Shown: positions 35,801-48,240, numbered from the stretch's first letter. The stretch: 64,000 nucleotides of DNA from Scortum barcoo (GCA_023238725.1 CM041536.1:18548298-18612297), one strand, 5' to 3'. Notes: generated by a model from the sequence alone, not told the origin. Numbers and translations are program-made.

Positions 35801-37800
35801 CATGGATGGAGGGACAGGGTATGGAGGGATGGAGGTGAACGGACAGAAGGAGGGGGAATGCTGAGATGCTGAGATGCTGGATCAGCGGAAGAGAGAGGGA
35901 TATGGGAAGGAATAAGAGGGATGGAATGTGGCGTAGAGCAGATAAGGACTGTAAGTTAGTTTGAAAAGAAGCTGAGTTAAGCTGCAAGGGAGAGTGAAAT
36001 CTTCATTGGCTGCTTCTTTTCCTGTTTTGTGTTCAGATTCTGTGGAGAGGGACTATGCTATCTTTCCAGGCATCAGAATCTTGTTATAGCAGTATTACAG
36101 TTCAGGGTTCAAATAGTTTATCAGTCACAGGCAGGTATCAGTATACCATACAGTTATATTTCTCTTATTTCACAGAAGAAGTTTCTTTAATTGTGCTATT
36201 GGTCCCAAATTGACAGGTCTTACAAGAGATAAACACACAATACCTAAATGAAATGCATTCATTTTTCTACCCATTTTTACTGGATGTATTTATTGTTTGT
36301 GGTGGAGCATTCATTTGAGTTCATACAATTTTTAGTGTGTCTGTAATTGATATTATCATTATAATGCTTTGAATGACAATGAGAAAACAGTGTGATAATG
36401 TGAAAGGGTAACTCTTAGTGATGATGCCAGATGATTATTGGCTGAAGTGCAGCTTCACTCGGCTTTACAGAGCTTTATAGCAGGGTTTCAGCTCATCGTT
36501 TAGCTGTTTGGCTCACACCTTCGGTGTTTTTTGTCCACTCTCACTTCTCTTGTAGTGTCGTTGTCAGATGCAATAGTTGGCTGTTTTGAGCAATAACGCT
36601 CTAAAAACCTATTGTACCCTACCTCCTCAGCACAAACAGCAGACATACTAGACTGGGCATACTGGACTTACATATTAGGCCACTGTTACCCATAGACTTA
36701 AAAGATGACAATATGACAATGTTTTTGTACCCAGAACCAGACCTTTGGTGTTTGACTGAAGATCGTGTGAGTAATTTAAAAAGCGAGTTACCTTAATCAC
36801 ATACAGTCGCTGGAAACCAAAGCACAACATTAAATACCATAATCTTCTCAAGTCGTTTGAAGGAGTTCCATAAAGACAGGGAGATTCTTGCCCACTGCTC
36901 TTGATTGTATATGTAATCAGCACATGAGTCATGAGGACAACAATCAGTTTAATAATCAGGTTCCCTAAAGTATGGCTCCTTTATCACATGAATCATACCA
37001 TATATAACAAGATACTTGATGACATAGAAGATGCCAAAGAACTCAACTGCAGGCACTGATTGCATTATTAAGTGTTGAAGGAGGATGCAATAAAAGCCTT
37101 TACATAAGAAAAAAAACAAAAAACTTACAACAAGAATGGACTAAAAATATGGTGCCTACATCAAAACAGTTTCACAAAAAAAGTTTCCTTTATAAATTGC
37201 GTGTAGCATTTTTGGTATGTGTGGGTTGTCGGCAGCTGTACTGATTCAAAAGAAATCTAGTAAATACAAGAGCAGTTTTCTGAAAATTATATATTTAGTA
37301 AATCTCCAGTGTGGCTGTATTTGATGTGTTCTCTTTCTTTCTCTACATGGAGCACTTTATGAATATGTTAAAATCAGGATATCACCTTGGTAAATTGGTT
37401 GGAACAATAACAGCAAGATCTGTGGGGATGTTGTTGCATTGAGCAAATAGCTGTTCATTCAAGCAGCTCTTTAAGTACAATATTCAGCTGTCAGGAAAGC
37501 ACTGACTCAACACAGTTCTGATCAAAGCATATACACATGCATACATAGGCAGACAGATGCATGAATCTCAAAGAAACACATGGGATTGTTTTTCGTGTTT
37601 CAAATGATCTTTAATCCTTAAAAATAAGAATACACATTATAAAAACTCCCACAAATACCAGCTGTGCATGCACAGGTGTGCAATATGAAACAATGTATCT
37701 ATTTACTGGTAAAAGTCTGGACAAAAGTCCCAAATCAGTTGCAGTGTATTAATAAACTGCTGTGCTAAATGGTGAGATAAATCAAATAGCTCTTGTCTCT
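35801..37800. other. non-coding stretch, no gene seen
   Basis: Begins with a purine-rich part that includes a short duplicated TGAGATGC at 35861-35877, then AT-rich DNA. Open frames up to 100 codons reflect the purine-rich strand. No repeat family was seen. Confidence 0.5.
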
Positions 37801-38330
37801 AGAGCCCCTTCTTTCTCCACCGCCCAGTTTGTCTCCAAGGAACGCTGGGCATAAACATCAAAGCAGAAATTACATTAATCTAGCACTCTGATGTTGAACT
37901 TTGTTCTAGAAAGTTTCTTTCATATGAAAATACAGAAGGGGTTCCTATGCTTTTCTGCATGCTAATTGTTACCGCCTCCAGTTTACATAATCAGTGTCCT
38001 GTACTGGTGCAGTGACACCAGGGGGAGGGTGGGAGAGTAATGGACCAATACATGTGCCATACAGGGGATCAGGTGCAGTGAAGTCATGGTAGCTGCACTC
38101 CCCCAGGGCTTGGAAGACAAAGGCTGAAGACCCGCCCCACAAATGTCAGAGAGAGCACCTGCTGCCAAGAATAACTACAGCGGTAACAGAGGCAGGACAC
38201 ATGCCCACCTGCTGGGAGGCCACGCACAGGCCACAGCGCCTCACAGAAGAGTGAAGACATTCAGGGAAACAGGGAACACATGCACAGCATGGTGGTTAAT
38301 TACCACAACATCCTGCAACAAACCAAATTG
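37801..38330. promoter_or_regulatory. enhancer-like block with CTCF-like motif
   Basis: Balanced, repeat-free DNA. ACACCAGGGGGAGG (38015-38028) matches 12 of 14 positions of the CTCF core. A 71-codon plus-strand frame (38143-38358) shows no domain. Candidate regulatory or insulator sequence by motif only. Confidence 0.25.
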
Positions 38331-41300
38331 GATATTATTGGTCCAAGCACTTCTTTAAAGTAGAGGTAAAAAGGGTGAAACATTTTACAGTTAGATTTAG
38401 CCAATACCCACTGCAGTCAAATACAATACAACCACTGAACATTTTCCTTGTTTCCGGCGACAGGTTTTCTTTTCTCATTTGTTCCTCATACTTTTGGGTT
38501 ACCAGATAGAACCCTTGTAATTGGTGGTTGTTAAATTCATTGTACGGGACTCATTTAATATTGCCTGGGTCTGCCTCTGAACCTGCTGGGAGTACAGCTG
38601 TTGGAGATTTCTTTGAGGTAGTCCAGCAATTTTAAAGCACCTGCTGACAATGCCAGAGAGTGTGTTACTGATAGCCAAGTAGGTGAGAAGGAAATGTAGA
38701 AAGTAGAATTTAAATAACTCCAAGATAAGGAAGGAAAAGAATGGAAATCCAATTATAACTTAGTTTGGTTCCACCAAAATGAAATTAATTCACAATCTGC
38801 TTATACTAATTTCTCTAAGGAGTGTCAAATTCCCTGTTGGTGAAAAACTGACTTTGCCTCTTGAAGCTAAGTGTTGTCATTTGAAATGAACACAAAATGA
38901 AAAAGGACTAAACACAACTTTAAATGCAAGCTTCTGTGTAAAACAGTAAGAGCATGTTTCAGTAAAAACTAATGTATTAAACCACAACTGTGTTCCAAGG
39001 AATTTTCCACAAATTAAAAGGGTGTGTGTGAGATACACTTTAGAGGAGGTCTTTGTTCATCACACTAGTTAGATGGTCAGAGGTGAAAAATATACGTGGT
39101 CTGTAGTGTTTTTCTCGGGTTAATTATCCGGACTCAAACTGGAAAATAATGCCGAACAGGGTGCACTCAGCAAGGAAATGATGATGGACATTTCTAAGAA
39201 GAATTCCTCATCTTCGTACACATAAAATGTACAAAAACATTTCTCCACGTGGGAGGGAGGGGAGTGGTTTGCTTTGTCCTTCCTTCATCGTGGTCTCCAA
39301 ATAACTATGTTTTCATCAAGGTGCAATGTGGTCACTTTTATTTATTTCAAATTTTCAGAAGTGGCATGAGAAGGAATGTTTGTTCGTGTTTTTTTGGTTG
39401 AAAAGCAGGGGTTAACTTGATGGGCTACATTTTTCTGTCAAAGGGACACAATTGAGTAAACTAACGCAAACAGCATTTTGGGTTGAGCTTTGTTTAATCC
39501 TCACAATACACTTAGGTACAATTTAAAAGCATTCAACAGTAAAACACCACCAAAGGTATTCATTTTATCTTTGGTATTCCACCATGCAGGGCTTTGGCTG
39601 CCAAGGCTGTGCTTGGAGAAAAAAAGTGGTTTGCATAGAGAGAGGGAGGGCTGATGTGGATACATTTGGCAGCGGAGGTGAGAATTTACACTGGTGCCGC
39701 TATAGTACTCCCACCACTGCTAATCTAAAACCTTGCAGAACATCCAGATTCACACCATTAATTATTTGTTTCCAGCAAAAATAGCAATACACGTCCCTTA
39801 CCTATAATCTCTTTTGACAGAATCGCCATTGTAAAGAAGGACTATGTGTGACTTTCATTGCTTAAAGGGTGGGACCATTCTTGACAGTCAATCAGTGACT
39901 TGGATAGCAATTTAGTAGGAACATGCATTTGATGCATGTGGCCTGGTCGACACAACTTCATCTCGTATGCACAAGTAGTATTTAAGCCAAAAGTAACACT
40001 GCCCCCACTTTAAACTTTGGACGTCAGTGAGAAATGGCAGGTTGCAGCAGAAGTTTGGTGGAAATGAAAACTCCATGTTGACCTTGTCTGGTGTCTTTGC
40101 TCAATAAATCACAAAAGCAAAAAACTTCAACTACAGCTGCCTGCCAGATAAATAAATTAGTTTGTGAAACATGAGTAGAAGAGCGGAAACTGTGTTGCTG
40201 GCCAGATTTAAGTCTCAGGTTGTAAGAGGGAAGCAGCAGGATGTGGCAAGCAATGTATAAATATGCATAACATACTGCATGAGGTAAATGAGGAAACACA
40301 ACTTCATGTATTGTTCAAGGAACACAGGCCAGTCCAGAGTACCCTGAATATATTGAATTATGTTTTGCTTGTACTGTAGGTTTTTTTTAATCTCCTTTTG
40401 TGTGGAAGTATCTCAATGTAACCTTTTAGATATTATCAGTATACTGCATAGACCTATAGGCTCAGAAGTGATTTTCTGGTTGTCTGTGGTCTAAGTATTT
40501 TTTCATGGGTTTCATTCAGAAAACCATGTGCTTGGTGTGACAGCTCTCCGGCCATGACCTTGACAACTTCCACATATGGATGGTGACCTCCTGTGCATAC
40601 CCCCTATAAAGCCCAACCTGCCATCAAGCTGTTGAACTGTGGCAAGTAACTCTATACTAATTGGTGTAAAATTGCAAGAAACAACGAGCGCAGATTAAGC
40701 TGCATTGTAATTTCACGCAGTTCTGCAACATATTTCAACTCTCAGATAACTGCCCTTTCTAGCTACCTCAGACTCATCTGTCTGCCTTATTAAAACACCA
40801 GTCAAATCTTCACCTGGCTTTTGCACAAAGGAAGCTTTCATTTGTTGTTTGTTTGTTTGTTATTTCTGTCCAGCACAGGTGGGCGGTGGGTTATTGGTTG
40901 TACAATTCTCATTTGAGGATACCGCATTTAACTCTACAGCCCAGAGTGTGTGAGTCTTGACTACCAGGAAGTAGGCACCAGCACTGGGCAAAACAAACAT
41001 ACCTGTGGATAAATATACAATCAAACAGTCTCTGCTGTATGTAGTGTATGCTTCAAATGGAAACTCAGAGTGATCAAATTTTCAAATGAAATTGAAGAAA
41101 GATGATAATGAAGCCCACCACTGTGTTGTCTGTTATCCATTACTGTTGTGATCCAGAAACCTATGCACTTGACAGTGAAAGAGACTGTATAGGTGGTTTG
41201 GCACTTCATATTGAGTACAAACTTTGCAAATGCAGCCTGATGGTGAAGACAGATAGGGGTGCAGAGGGCAAGAGGGGCACCATAAATCAACATCTATCTG

Positions 41301-41966
41301 AGCTGCCAGGTTTAGTTTGGAGTGATGTCTCCTCAGTATCCCAGAGGCACTGGATGCAGACCTCATAGCACTTTCGCCTGCTCCATGACAGTGGGTATGA
41401 TTGCATGTTTCACAACAACATTGCTCAGAGAAAACATTTTTTCATTTCTCTCTGTCTCATTCTCTCTCATATTGTTCTTCCATTTTTGGGAGTGGTATTG
41501 CATCAAATGGACATTTTATGACTATCTGGTCCTAGCAGTGCAAACTTAAGTATGTAATTTTCACTTAGCTGAACTACTTTGCGTGGCAAGGCATTGTTAA
41601 ATAAAACAGAAATACCTTGATTAATACCTTAAATGATTGCATGAACTGTATGTCATGACAATCCGTTATCCAAATGTGATCGAAAAGCAAAAGAGACAGT
41701 AAAAAAAGATTAACCAAGTTGGATAATCTGGCTGAGTGAAATCTGCAGCAGTTGTATGCATCACAAAAAGAGATTACTGGGTTAGCTAACAGTTTTAAGA
41801 CTCAAACCACTTACTATGACTGAAGGTGTGTGGCTCGTTTCTGTGAGGTAGAAGTTACACTGGATTAAAACAACCAGTTTAGTGGCAGATATCAAGTATC
41901 AAACATTCATAAACTTTTCAAATTTCTGCAGCATGAGCAATGTCTGCTGTTTAATTGTATGTTTTG
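38331..41966. other. non-coding stretch, no gene seen
   Basis: AT-rich single-copy DNA with a GTTT tetranucleotide stretch near 40846-40861. Overlapping open frames at 41021-41368 on both strands have no domains and I treat them as chance. No repeat family was recognised. Confidence 0.5.
40846..40861 (+). repeat. GTTT tetranucleotide repeat
   Basis: About four TTTG units, directly visible. Confidence 0.85.
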
Positions 41967-42001
41967 GTTTTTAAAACACCTTTTCTAGGTGTTTTAAAAA
42001 C
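41967..42001. other. perfect 14-bp inverted repeat
   Basis: Arms GTTTTTAAAACACC (41967-41980) and its exact complement (41988-42001) flank the loop TTTTCTA. This is the strongest small hairpin in the window together with 24763-24793. It is too short for a microRNA precursor. Confidence 0.85.
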
Positions 42002-42342
42002 AAAATTACAAAACAAAAATTAAATTATATTTATATACAACTCATTTACAACAGCAAATGTTTACTGATTGATTTGCACCAAACTTCGCCATTGAAACAT
42101 TACCAGAGGGGCAGTTTTGTGGTAAGTGGTATGTGTTCCTGCCCTCTGCAGCGTATTGACTGTTTCTCCAAACAACACAAAACCTGCTGTGTTTGTTAAG
42201 AAGAGACTATAAAGTGCACTTGCATCTTCAAAACAAGCCACTTTATCATGTGGGCCACAAATGTGCCATGAATATGATGCGACCAGTGAAGTGAACTGTG
42301 ACACCAAACGCTTTACAGCTACCCCCTGTTTCCTTAACCTAG

Positions 42343-42393
42343 CCGTACTCGGGCCGTGAGCTGCAAAGATACGTCTGTAACGATCAATCAAAG
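42343..42393 (+). other. candidate 51-nt exon
   Basis: A strong acceptor (CCCCCTGTTTCCTTAACCTAG, AG at 42341-42342) and a strong donor (AAAG|GTGAGT, GT at 42394-42395) enclose 51 nt, a multiple of three. Two frames are open: one reads PYSGRELQRYVCNDQSK, the other RTRAVSCKDTSVTINQR. CpG density is far above the surroundings (five in 51 nt), which suits a coding exon or a young element. A 109-codon frame runs the opposite way through 42062-42391. No family is recognised. Confidence 0.22.
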
Positions 42394-42798
42394 GTGAGTC
42401 TTGTCACTTTGAGTATTTTTTCCACATCTGAAGCATCTGAAGCACATCTGTTTGAGCTCCCTACATCACAACCTGGTGTGTTTTGCAGTTACATTGCTTT
42501 CTCGCTCACCGAAGACAAAAAAAGGAGTTTTGAATTAGTAGCAGGCTCTGTTAATATTAAAGTACATGGTACGCTAACTCTCTTTTCAGAGGGCAGAATA
42601 GTGTCTGCACTGTTTCAAGCTATCGGTACGTACAGTATGTCTTAATCCAAGTTGTGAATTACGACCTGTGGTACAGGATCCCTGGGAATGATGGACACTG
42701 TGGCATCACGGCTGCTGTGATATACAGAGCTCACTGAGTGCCAAGTCATTCCTAATTTGAATTACAAAATAAGTAACAACCTGACAGAAACTGTGTTA

Positions 42799-42838
42799 GT
42801 GTGTGTGTGTGTTTGTGTGTGTGTGGGGGAGAGAGAGA
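42799..42838. repeat. compound GT-G-GA microsatellite
   Basis: About twelve GT units with one interruption, five G, then GA units. Directly visible. Confidence 0.9.
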
Positions 42839-43038
42839 AACAGTGAAACATAAATAACTATGCTGCTCCCATAGTTCCCTTTTTGGTTTTCCAGCACACT
42901 CCTACAATAATTTTATCGATATTTATAAAGTTTTACAATTTCGTTTACACTAGAGTGCATCTCCCTGTTGGCTCACTTTAAAGGAGAGGTTTTTGGAAGA
43001 AAATTGGTTAGGTAATCAATATGTTTATTACAAGTAAT

Positions 43039-43076
43039 AAAAAAAAAAAATAAAAAAAAAAAAAAAAAAAAAAAAA
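43039..43076 (+). repeat. long A tract, A12-T-A25
   Basis: The longest homopolymer in the window. No retroposon body was recognised upstream, so it stays a simple repeat. Confidence 0.9.
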
Positions 43077-44214
43077 TCCAGACTCTGCATTGCTGCTTCT
43101 CAACAGCCCATTAGCTAAATCGCTAACCACCATTTTATAATACACTCGGGTCAAACTTTCATCTTAAGTAGAAACTGACTGGCATCAATACATATAAAAA
43201 AGTCATAATAGAAAAATCTGTTTTGCAAATTCAAATTATGTTAAATTTATCAAACATGGTGACATTTTTGCTTATGTGGCAAAAAAACTTATATTTGAGT
43301 ATGTCAAAATGACGACTGATTAAATTACAATACTTTTTTTTTTTTTGCATATGAATTCTAATAGCTTGGGTAAAAGGTCTGTCAGTTCTCCGTGCCAACC
43401 TCATTTGGGACTTGAGCAAGCATTTTAGGGTTGGAAAGCAATTTAAAGCAACAGAGTCAGTGAATGTGCCCAAGCTCTTTGTCATGAGGAATTAGCAGCA
43501 GCTTGTTTAATGTCTTTAGGATTATGATGATGTGAATGGTAATTACGATCATGGTAATGATGATTAAAATGTGGATGCCTCCAAGGTAAAACAAAATGAG
43601 AGAGAAAAATAGGATGTAAATGAATTGGTTTTTAAACGATCAACCGCTGACTATTGGAATACCAGATACGCTGCGCAGCGCCTCGCTTTGGTTTGATCAA
43701 TGCAAGACTGTTTCCGAAGGAGTGTTGCAGAATCCTTTCTCTTCTGTTGTCGTGGAGGGTGTCATCTTCCTATCTCTGTTGCAGCACTTAAAAACAAGAG
43801 AACAAATGGGGTCTGGCACATTTCCTGAGTGTAGTATAGTGTTTACACATTCAGCTGGTGACCTGAACAGCATGTTGACGGTCACTGAGGTTGACTAGTG
43901 CCGCGCCGTCTGTGCCCAGCACTCATCAAACATTCACTTCGATTATACTTTAACACCAGGAAGACCAACTATAAAGTGATGGATGTTTTGGATTTCTGAA
44001 TTGAATCTGAATGGATTTTTTTTTTTTCACCTTTTGACTTCCTCAAACCAACATATTCAGAAACAAGGAGTTTGAGATATTCGCAGACATGCAAGGACAA
44101 TAATGTGTTTTTTTTATTTTATTTTTTTTACCCTCTTTCACCACTCAGCTCTAGTGAAGGGCCCATTTTGACAATTAGGGTCACACTAACGTTACATTAC
44201 ATTGTAACAGACAG

Positions 44215-44452
44215 CAGATTCAGGCTCGGGAGCTACAGCAGGTCATCTGCTCCTCATAGTGTTGATGGTTCGAGCCCTCCCCTCCTCCTGTCCACATGCT
44301 GAAATGTCCTTGAGCAAGACTCTGTACCCCAAGTTACTACCTGCGGTTGGCCAGCCCCCTGCGTTGTAGCTTTCTGCCATCACTGTATGAGTGTATGCTT
44401 GACTAATGAGCAGCATAAATCTTGAAGGGCGCTCTTTGAACGTAACCATTTA
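44215..44452 (+). mobile_element. tRNA-derived teleost SINE copy
   Basis: A tRNA-like head with a B box GGTTCGAGCCC (44267-44277) is followed by the conserved fish SINE body: CACATGCTGAAATGTCCTTG, then AGCAAGACTCTGTACCCC, then AAGTTACTACC, a CCATCACTGTATGAGTGT segment and the terminal CATTTACC. I recognise this from memory as an abundant percomorph repeat whose body reads GTCGAAGTGTCCTTGGGCAA. The A box is degraded. It is a decayed, non-functional copy. Confidence 0.78.
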
Positions 44453-44583
44453 CCCGTACTGTTTTTCTGTCTGTTCTTTTGTGATGCAGTTCTATTTTTT
44501 TTTTCTTCTCATAACGTGTCATGAGAATCTAGAGGGCTCAGTCATCAGGGGCGACGCATGAGGGCAGTTTGTGAGGGTGTTTA

Positions 44584-44873
44584 TTAACCCATAAGAACCC
44601 AGACCTATTTCTCCTTCAAGGATCCTTCAAGGAAAATTATGGGGGACATATCACAGACTAAATAGTTGTTGTGGGAACACAAAATCACATGACCTGTCAC
44701 ATGACCCACCAGGATGTTCAGTAGGGGTCACTTAGGGACTTCACAGGTTAAAATCAGGTTAAAATCTGGATAAAGCTATATAAGGTGAAGGACTTTCCGG
44801 GTCATTTAACCAGTGACACTTGTCACAATGGTACATTTAAGTGACTTGTCACAATGGGTTCTTTATGGGTTAA
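44584..44873. mobile_element. piggyBac-type MITE flanked by TTAA
   Basis: TTAA occurs exactly at both edges (44584-44587 and 44870-44873). The 282-bp body starts CCCATAAGAACCCA and ends with the inverse of CCCATAAAGAACCCA (one base indel). CCC-starting termini and a TTAA duplication are the hallmark of piggyBac elements. The interior has two copies of ACTTGTCACAATGG-like sequence (near 44818-44859) and two of AGGTTAAAATC (near 44744-44766), with no coding capacity. It is therefore a non-autonomous MITE. The assignment rests on termini and duplication only. Confidence 0.75.
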
Positions 44874-45100
44874 AATACCTGTGTCCATTTGCAATGTTTT
44901 TGTTTATTTCATTTAAAATACCTAGTTAAAACCATTGTTTTCATTTTTAGCCCACATAGGTTTTGAGAATAAGTGTATTTCTCTATTATAAACGCAGCAG
45001 CAGAGGGCTTTTATCATACAGCAGGAGTGTATTAAAATGTAATTTTACTCACCATCACATCTCACTGATTAAAAAAGAAAAAAAAAAACATTTCATTTCT
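44874..45100. other. non-coding spacer
   Basis: AT-rich DNA with an A run. A 12-nt splice-bounded segment at 45053-45064 on the minus strand was considered and rejected. Confidence 0.5.
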
Positions 45101-46340
45101 TTCTAGTTGACGGCTGAAATGTGGCTGATATTCTGATCTGATTAGCTGATCACTGACAACAGCTTTGGGGCCCAGAGGCATGAAGTGCACTGACTTGAAA
45201 AGCGTTACATCCCGGTCGTGGATAATCACAGTCATATGGCGTCTGTAGTGTATGTATGCATTACAGGCACTGTTTGAATTGTATAGAGTATACTTATATT
45301 ACAATTTATGTGGGCAGGCAGCTTAGCCAGCATGTCTCCCCCCATCCAGAGGTTCCACAAATAAAAGGGAAGAGATTTGTTTGCCAGTCGGCTCTCTCGC
45401 AGGTGGGAAAGCTTTAGTCAATCAATCTTGAGCGCTGTCAGCAGAATATTACACACGCATCAGGAGCACCACACCCAACGTGGCAGTAAAGTGCGCCGTT
45501 AGCAGTTGATTCCAGGGGTTTAGCAGAGCGCCAGTCAGTCGGACTGGAGGAGCTGCAGGCGGCACAGCAGAATACGCCATCATTTGAGGAAATGTAGTGG
45601 CGCAAGGGCAGCAGAAGAAATAACACTAAGCCACCAGTTTATCTGTTATGCAACAGGCAGGGACACCTCTTGCAGGCATCACAGACTAACCTGACACACA
45701 ACCAAGGGGACTTTTTTGTTTTGTTTTTGATCACAGGAGGCCTTTTTAGGCTGCCCAGAAAAACACGCTTTTAATTGAGTGAGTCTTGGAGTCTTGCATG
45801 CTTTCTTATACAGTATATTGTTAGCATAAACTTTTTGATGCTGACTTCAGTTATGACTGATTACTCAGCTGAACCAAAAAAAAGCACGATGGGTTTGTGA
45901 GAGGGAGGATCAGAGACCAGAGAAATTAAACTAATCGTAGTTCCTGATTCAAGTGAAAAACAAAGGAAAGCACTCAGCAGGCTCCTTTCAAAAAACAGAT
46001 TTAGATCACAGAAGCACAGCAGTAAATCGCAAATAATGAATGTTAACCATTCATCATAAGGCGAATTCGGTGGGATACTACAAGTGTGCTTCATGCGTGC
46101 TTCAAAAAAAATGGACCCCCTCCCCCCCACACGCACATCTGAAACCGAGCACAATCTGTGTTAACTCAATTGGTGTAATAAAAAATTTAAATCACCATCT
46201 TATTGCCAAAATCTAACAATCTGGGCTCCCATTTCTAAACGACAACTTCTCATCACTTGTCTATTCAAGGCGGTGGTACAGGGGCGATGAGGCAATTAAG
46301 CAGTGTGCCAGTTTAGTAATATACGCATCTGTTGGTATGC
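45101..46340. promoter_or_regulatory. enhancer-like non-coding blocks
   Basis: The parts at about 45110-45250, 45400-45620 and 46240-46340 are balanced and repeat-free with GATTAGC and CAATTAAG type homeodomain cores. Between them lies AT-rich spacer, and C/G-rich runs occur at 46118-46131. Open frames (up to 97 codons) have no domains. Confidence 0.25.
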
Positions 46341-47915
46341 CACATTGTGTCTGTTTAGCACCATGGCCCACAGCCTTCCTTCACTCCCTTCCGTCCCTGT
46401 CACCCATCCATCTTTCACATTCTCTCTGTCTGTTGGTTTCCTGGGGCATTGAACTCACCACGAGTCAGGCTTGTTTTCCTTACAGCTGGTGCATTGAATT
46501 CCTCCCAGTTTGGACATCATGAGGATGATGGTTTTTTTTGTCGCTGTCGGATTATTGTGGGGCAAAAAAAAAAAAAAAAAAACATTTAGCGTTCCTGTTA
46601 AACTGAAGCAGTCTTTACTGTGTGGAGTGAAAGAGTTTTAGTGTGTGAGCCTCTATTGACATACTGTCAGCTGACTCTTAATAGGTTTCAAGCAAGTCAC
46701 CGACGATTGATTGAAGCTGTCCTTTTAATCCTCAAAACATTTTAACACAGACATAGCTGCGCAAACAAGATCTCTCAGAATTACTTTGTCCAATCTCCTT
46801 TTCTATGTTAGTAACACTGATTTGTTTTCCTTTTTTTTAGCTACACAAATATGATAGAAAAATCTTCCAAATTGATCCAATAAATATGCATCAATTTTCC
46901 AATGAAGGATCATTTTATCAGAAAATAGTAAACTGTAAAAAAAAAAAATGCAAAAACACTGTACTAGATACATGTTTTGCATGAATTAGTCCGTGCCTAA
47001 GAACCAGTAATTATTTGTCACAGTTCCTCTCTTTTGGCATTACTTTAAATCGCCAAAGCAAACACTGATGCTGTCTGGCCCAGGAGGGAAAGCAAGCAGA
47101 TGTGGGGACATTGTGTGCCAGTAGGATCATGGGGGTGTGACAGCAAGGTGTGTCAAGAAAATGGCAGCAGGCAATGGACCAAGAGATCTCCTGAGTGGAG
47201 CTCCAGCAGGCAGACAAAGGCATTGAAGTGCTCCCAGTGAGGTTCCAGAATAAACTGTCATGCTGCAAGATCTTTCAGTGCATTTTTAATATAAAGATTT
47301 TAAAAAAAGAACTTAACTAGTGTTGGTGTCTGACAGAACAGATTTGTTCCTATTTTAATGAATCCAGCTGTCTTCACAGGCTGCAGAACGGTTTACACAA
47401 CAGCTTGGGTTGAACACGCGATCTGTTACATATAGTTTTTGCTTCAAGTCTATTATTTATATCACAAAGGCCTATAGTGATAGTATATAACTATAGTGAT
47501 CGTGTATTGGGTGAGTGAACTGTAACTGAATGCTGTGCACACGGAGCATTGAAGCTGCTGCTGCTCTGCTAATGTGCTGCTCTCACTACGCCTCCTGTGT
47601 AGACACGGTGTAAGTTTAGCATTTTTATTACTGGAGCCAGAGCAGCATACCCAGAGTAACGGCACTTTAAAAAAGTTGCACAAAGTCTTGAATCCTTCAA
47701 AATGGTTATCCACGGCAGATTTATGACCTTTTAAAAGTTGTGGCATTTTAAATGGTTTTGGATTTAATAGGCTTTGTACATGTATTATCCAGTACAGTCT
47801 CCATTATTTTAACACCTCTTAATTCATTTGAACAAAAGCACACAAAGTTGAAGATGTGTAAATATTGTGAGGCTTGGTGGATTGTGTTGGATGCGTGTAC
47901 TTTTTTTTTTGTTTC
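46341..47915. other. non-coding stretch, no gene seen
   Basis: Includes an A19 run (46564-46582) and a duplicated CTATAGTGAT at 47472-47501. Open frames up to 94 codons without domains. No repeat family was recognised. Confidence 0.5.
46564..46582 (+). repeat. poly(A) run, 19 bases
   Basis: Uninterrupted run, directly visible. No element body is attached. Confidence 0.9.
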
Positions 47916-48240
47916 GGCCTAATTATTTCCATATATCAAGCTGCAGAACTTTATAAATGCAGCTAATTACATGCCAAGCTCTGTGTACAATCCAACCTGC
48001 AATTATGAGGTGTTTTGTGTGTCCTGAAAAATGTCTCACCTTACGAACCAGCTGTTCAAGGATCATTCCCGGCTCAAAGCTGAGACCGAGCACTGCTAAT
48101 GTGAAATGGATGGAAGCCTGTAATTGTGAGCCGCGTTCCAGCTGGCACATTGCCCTGGAAGAAGACATAACCCCCGCCCCTGTTTGGGTCCTTAACCAGA
48201 TCTGCCTGTTTCCCCTCTGCACATAGCTAAACGTTTAACC
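47916..48240. promoter_or_regulatory. strong enhancer-like block
   Basis: TAATTA cores at 47920-47925 and 47964-47969, plus GCAATTATG, GCTAATGTG and GTAATTGTG cores within the next 170 bp. The composition is balanced and there are no repeats. A 99-codon minus-strand frame and an 89-codon plus-strand frame overlap here, which suggests low stop density from composition rather than coding. This is among the best conserved-element candidates in the window. Confidence 0.37.

Larger units (their letters stand above)
42396..44214. other. non-coding stretch with microsatellites, no gene seen
   Basis: Contains a GT/GA microsatellite (42799-42838), a long A tract (43039-43076) and T runs near 44020 and 44107. 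A 92-codon frame at 43620-43898 (plus) lies in a locally CpG-bearing part but shows no domain and is opposed by a 62-codon frame. Confidence 0.45.

Noticed and set aside
42062..42391. 109-codon minus-strand frame
   Set aside because: No recognised domain; overlaps a plus-strand exon candidate; may be part of an unidentified repeat.
43620..43898. 92-codon plus-strand frame in CpG-bearing sequence
   Set aside because: Looks somewhat protein-like but has no recognised family and no splice sites; opposed by another frame.
44267..44277. B box suggesting a tRNA gene
   Set aside because: No cloverleaf can be drawn around it; it belongs to a SINE head.
45053..45064. 12-nt minus-strand microexon-like segment after a long T/C tract
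   Set aside because: The tract is a simple A run read backwards; no independent support.
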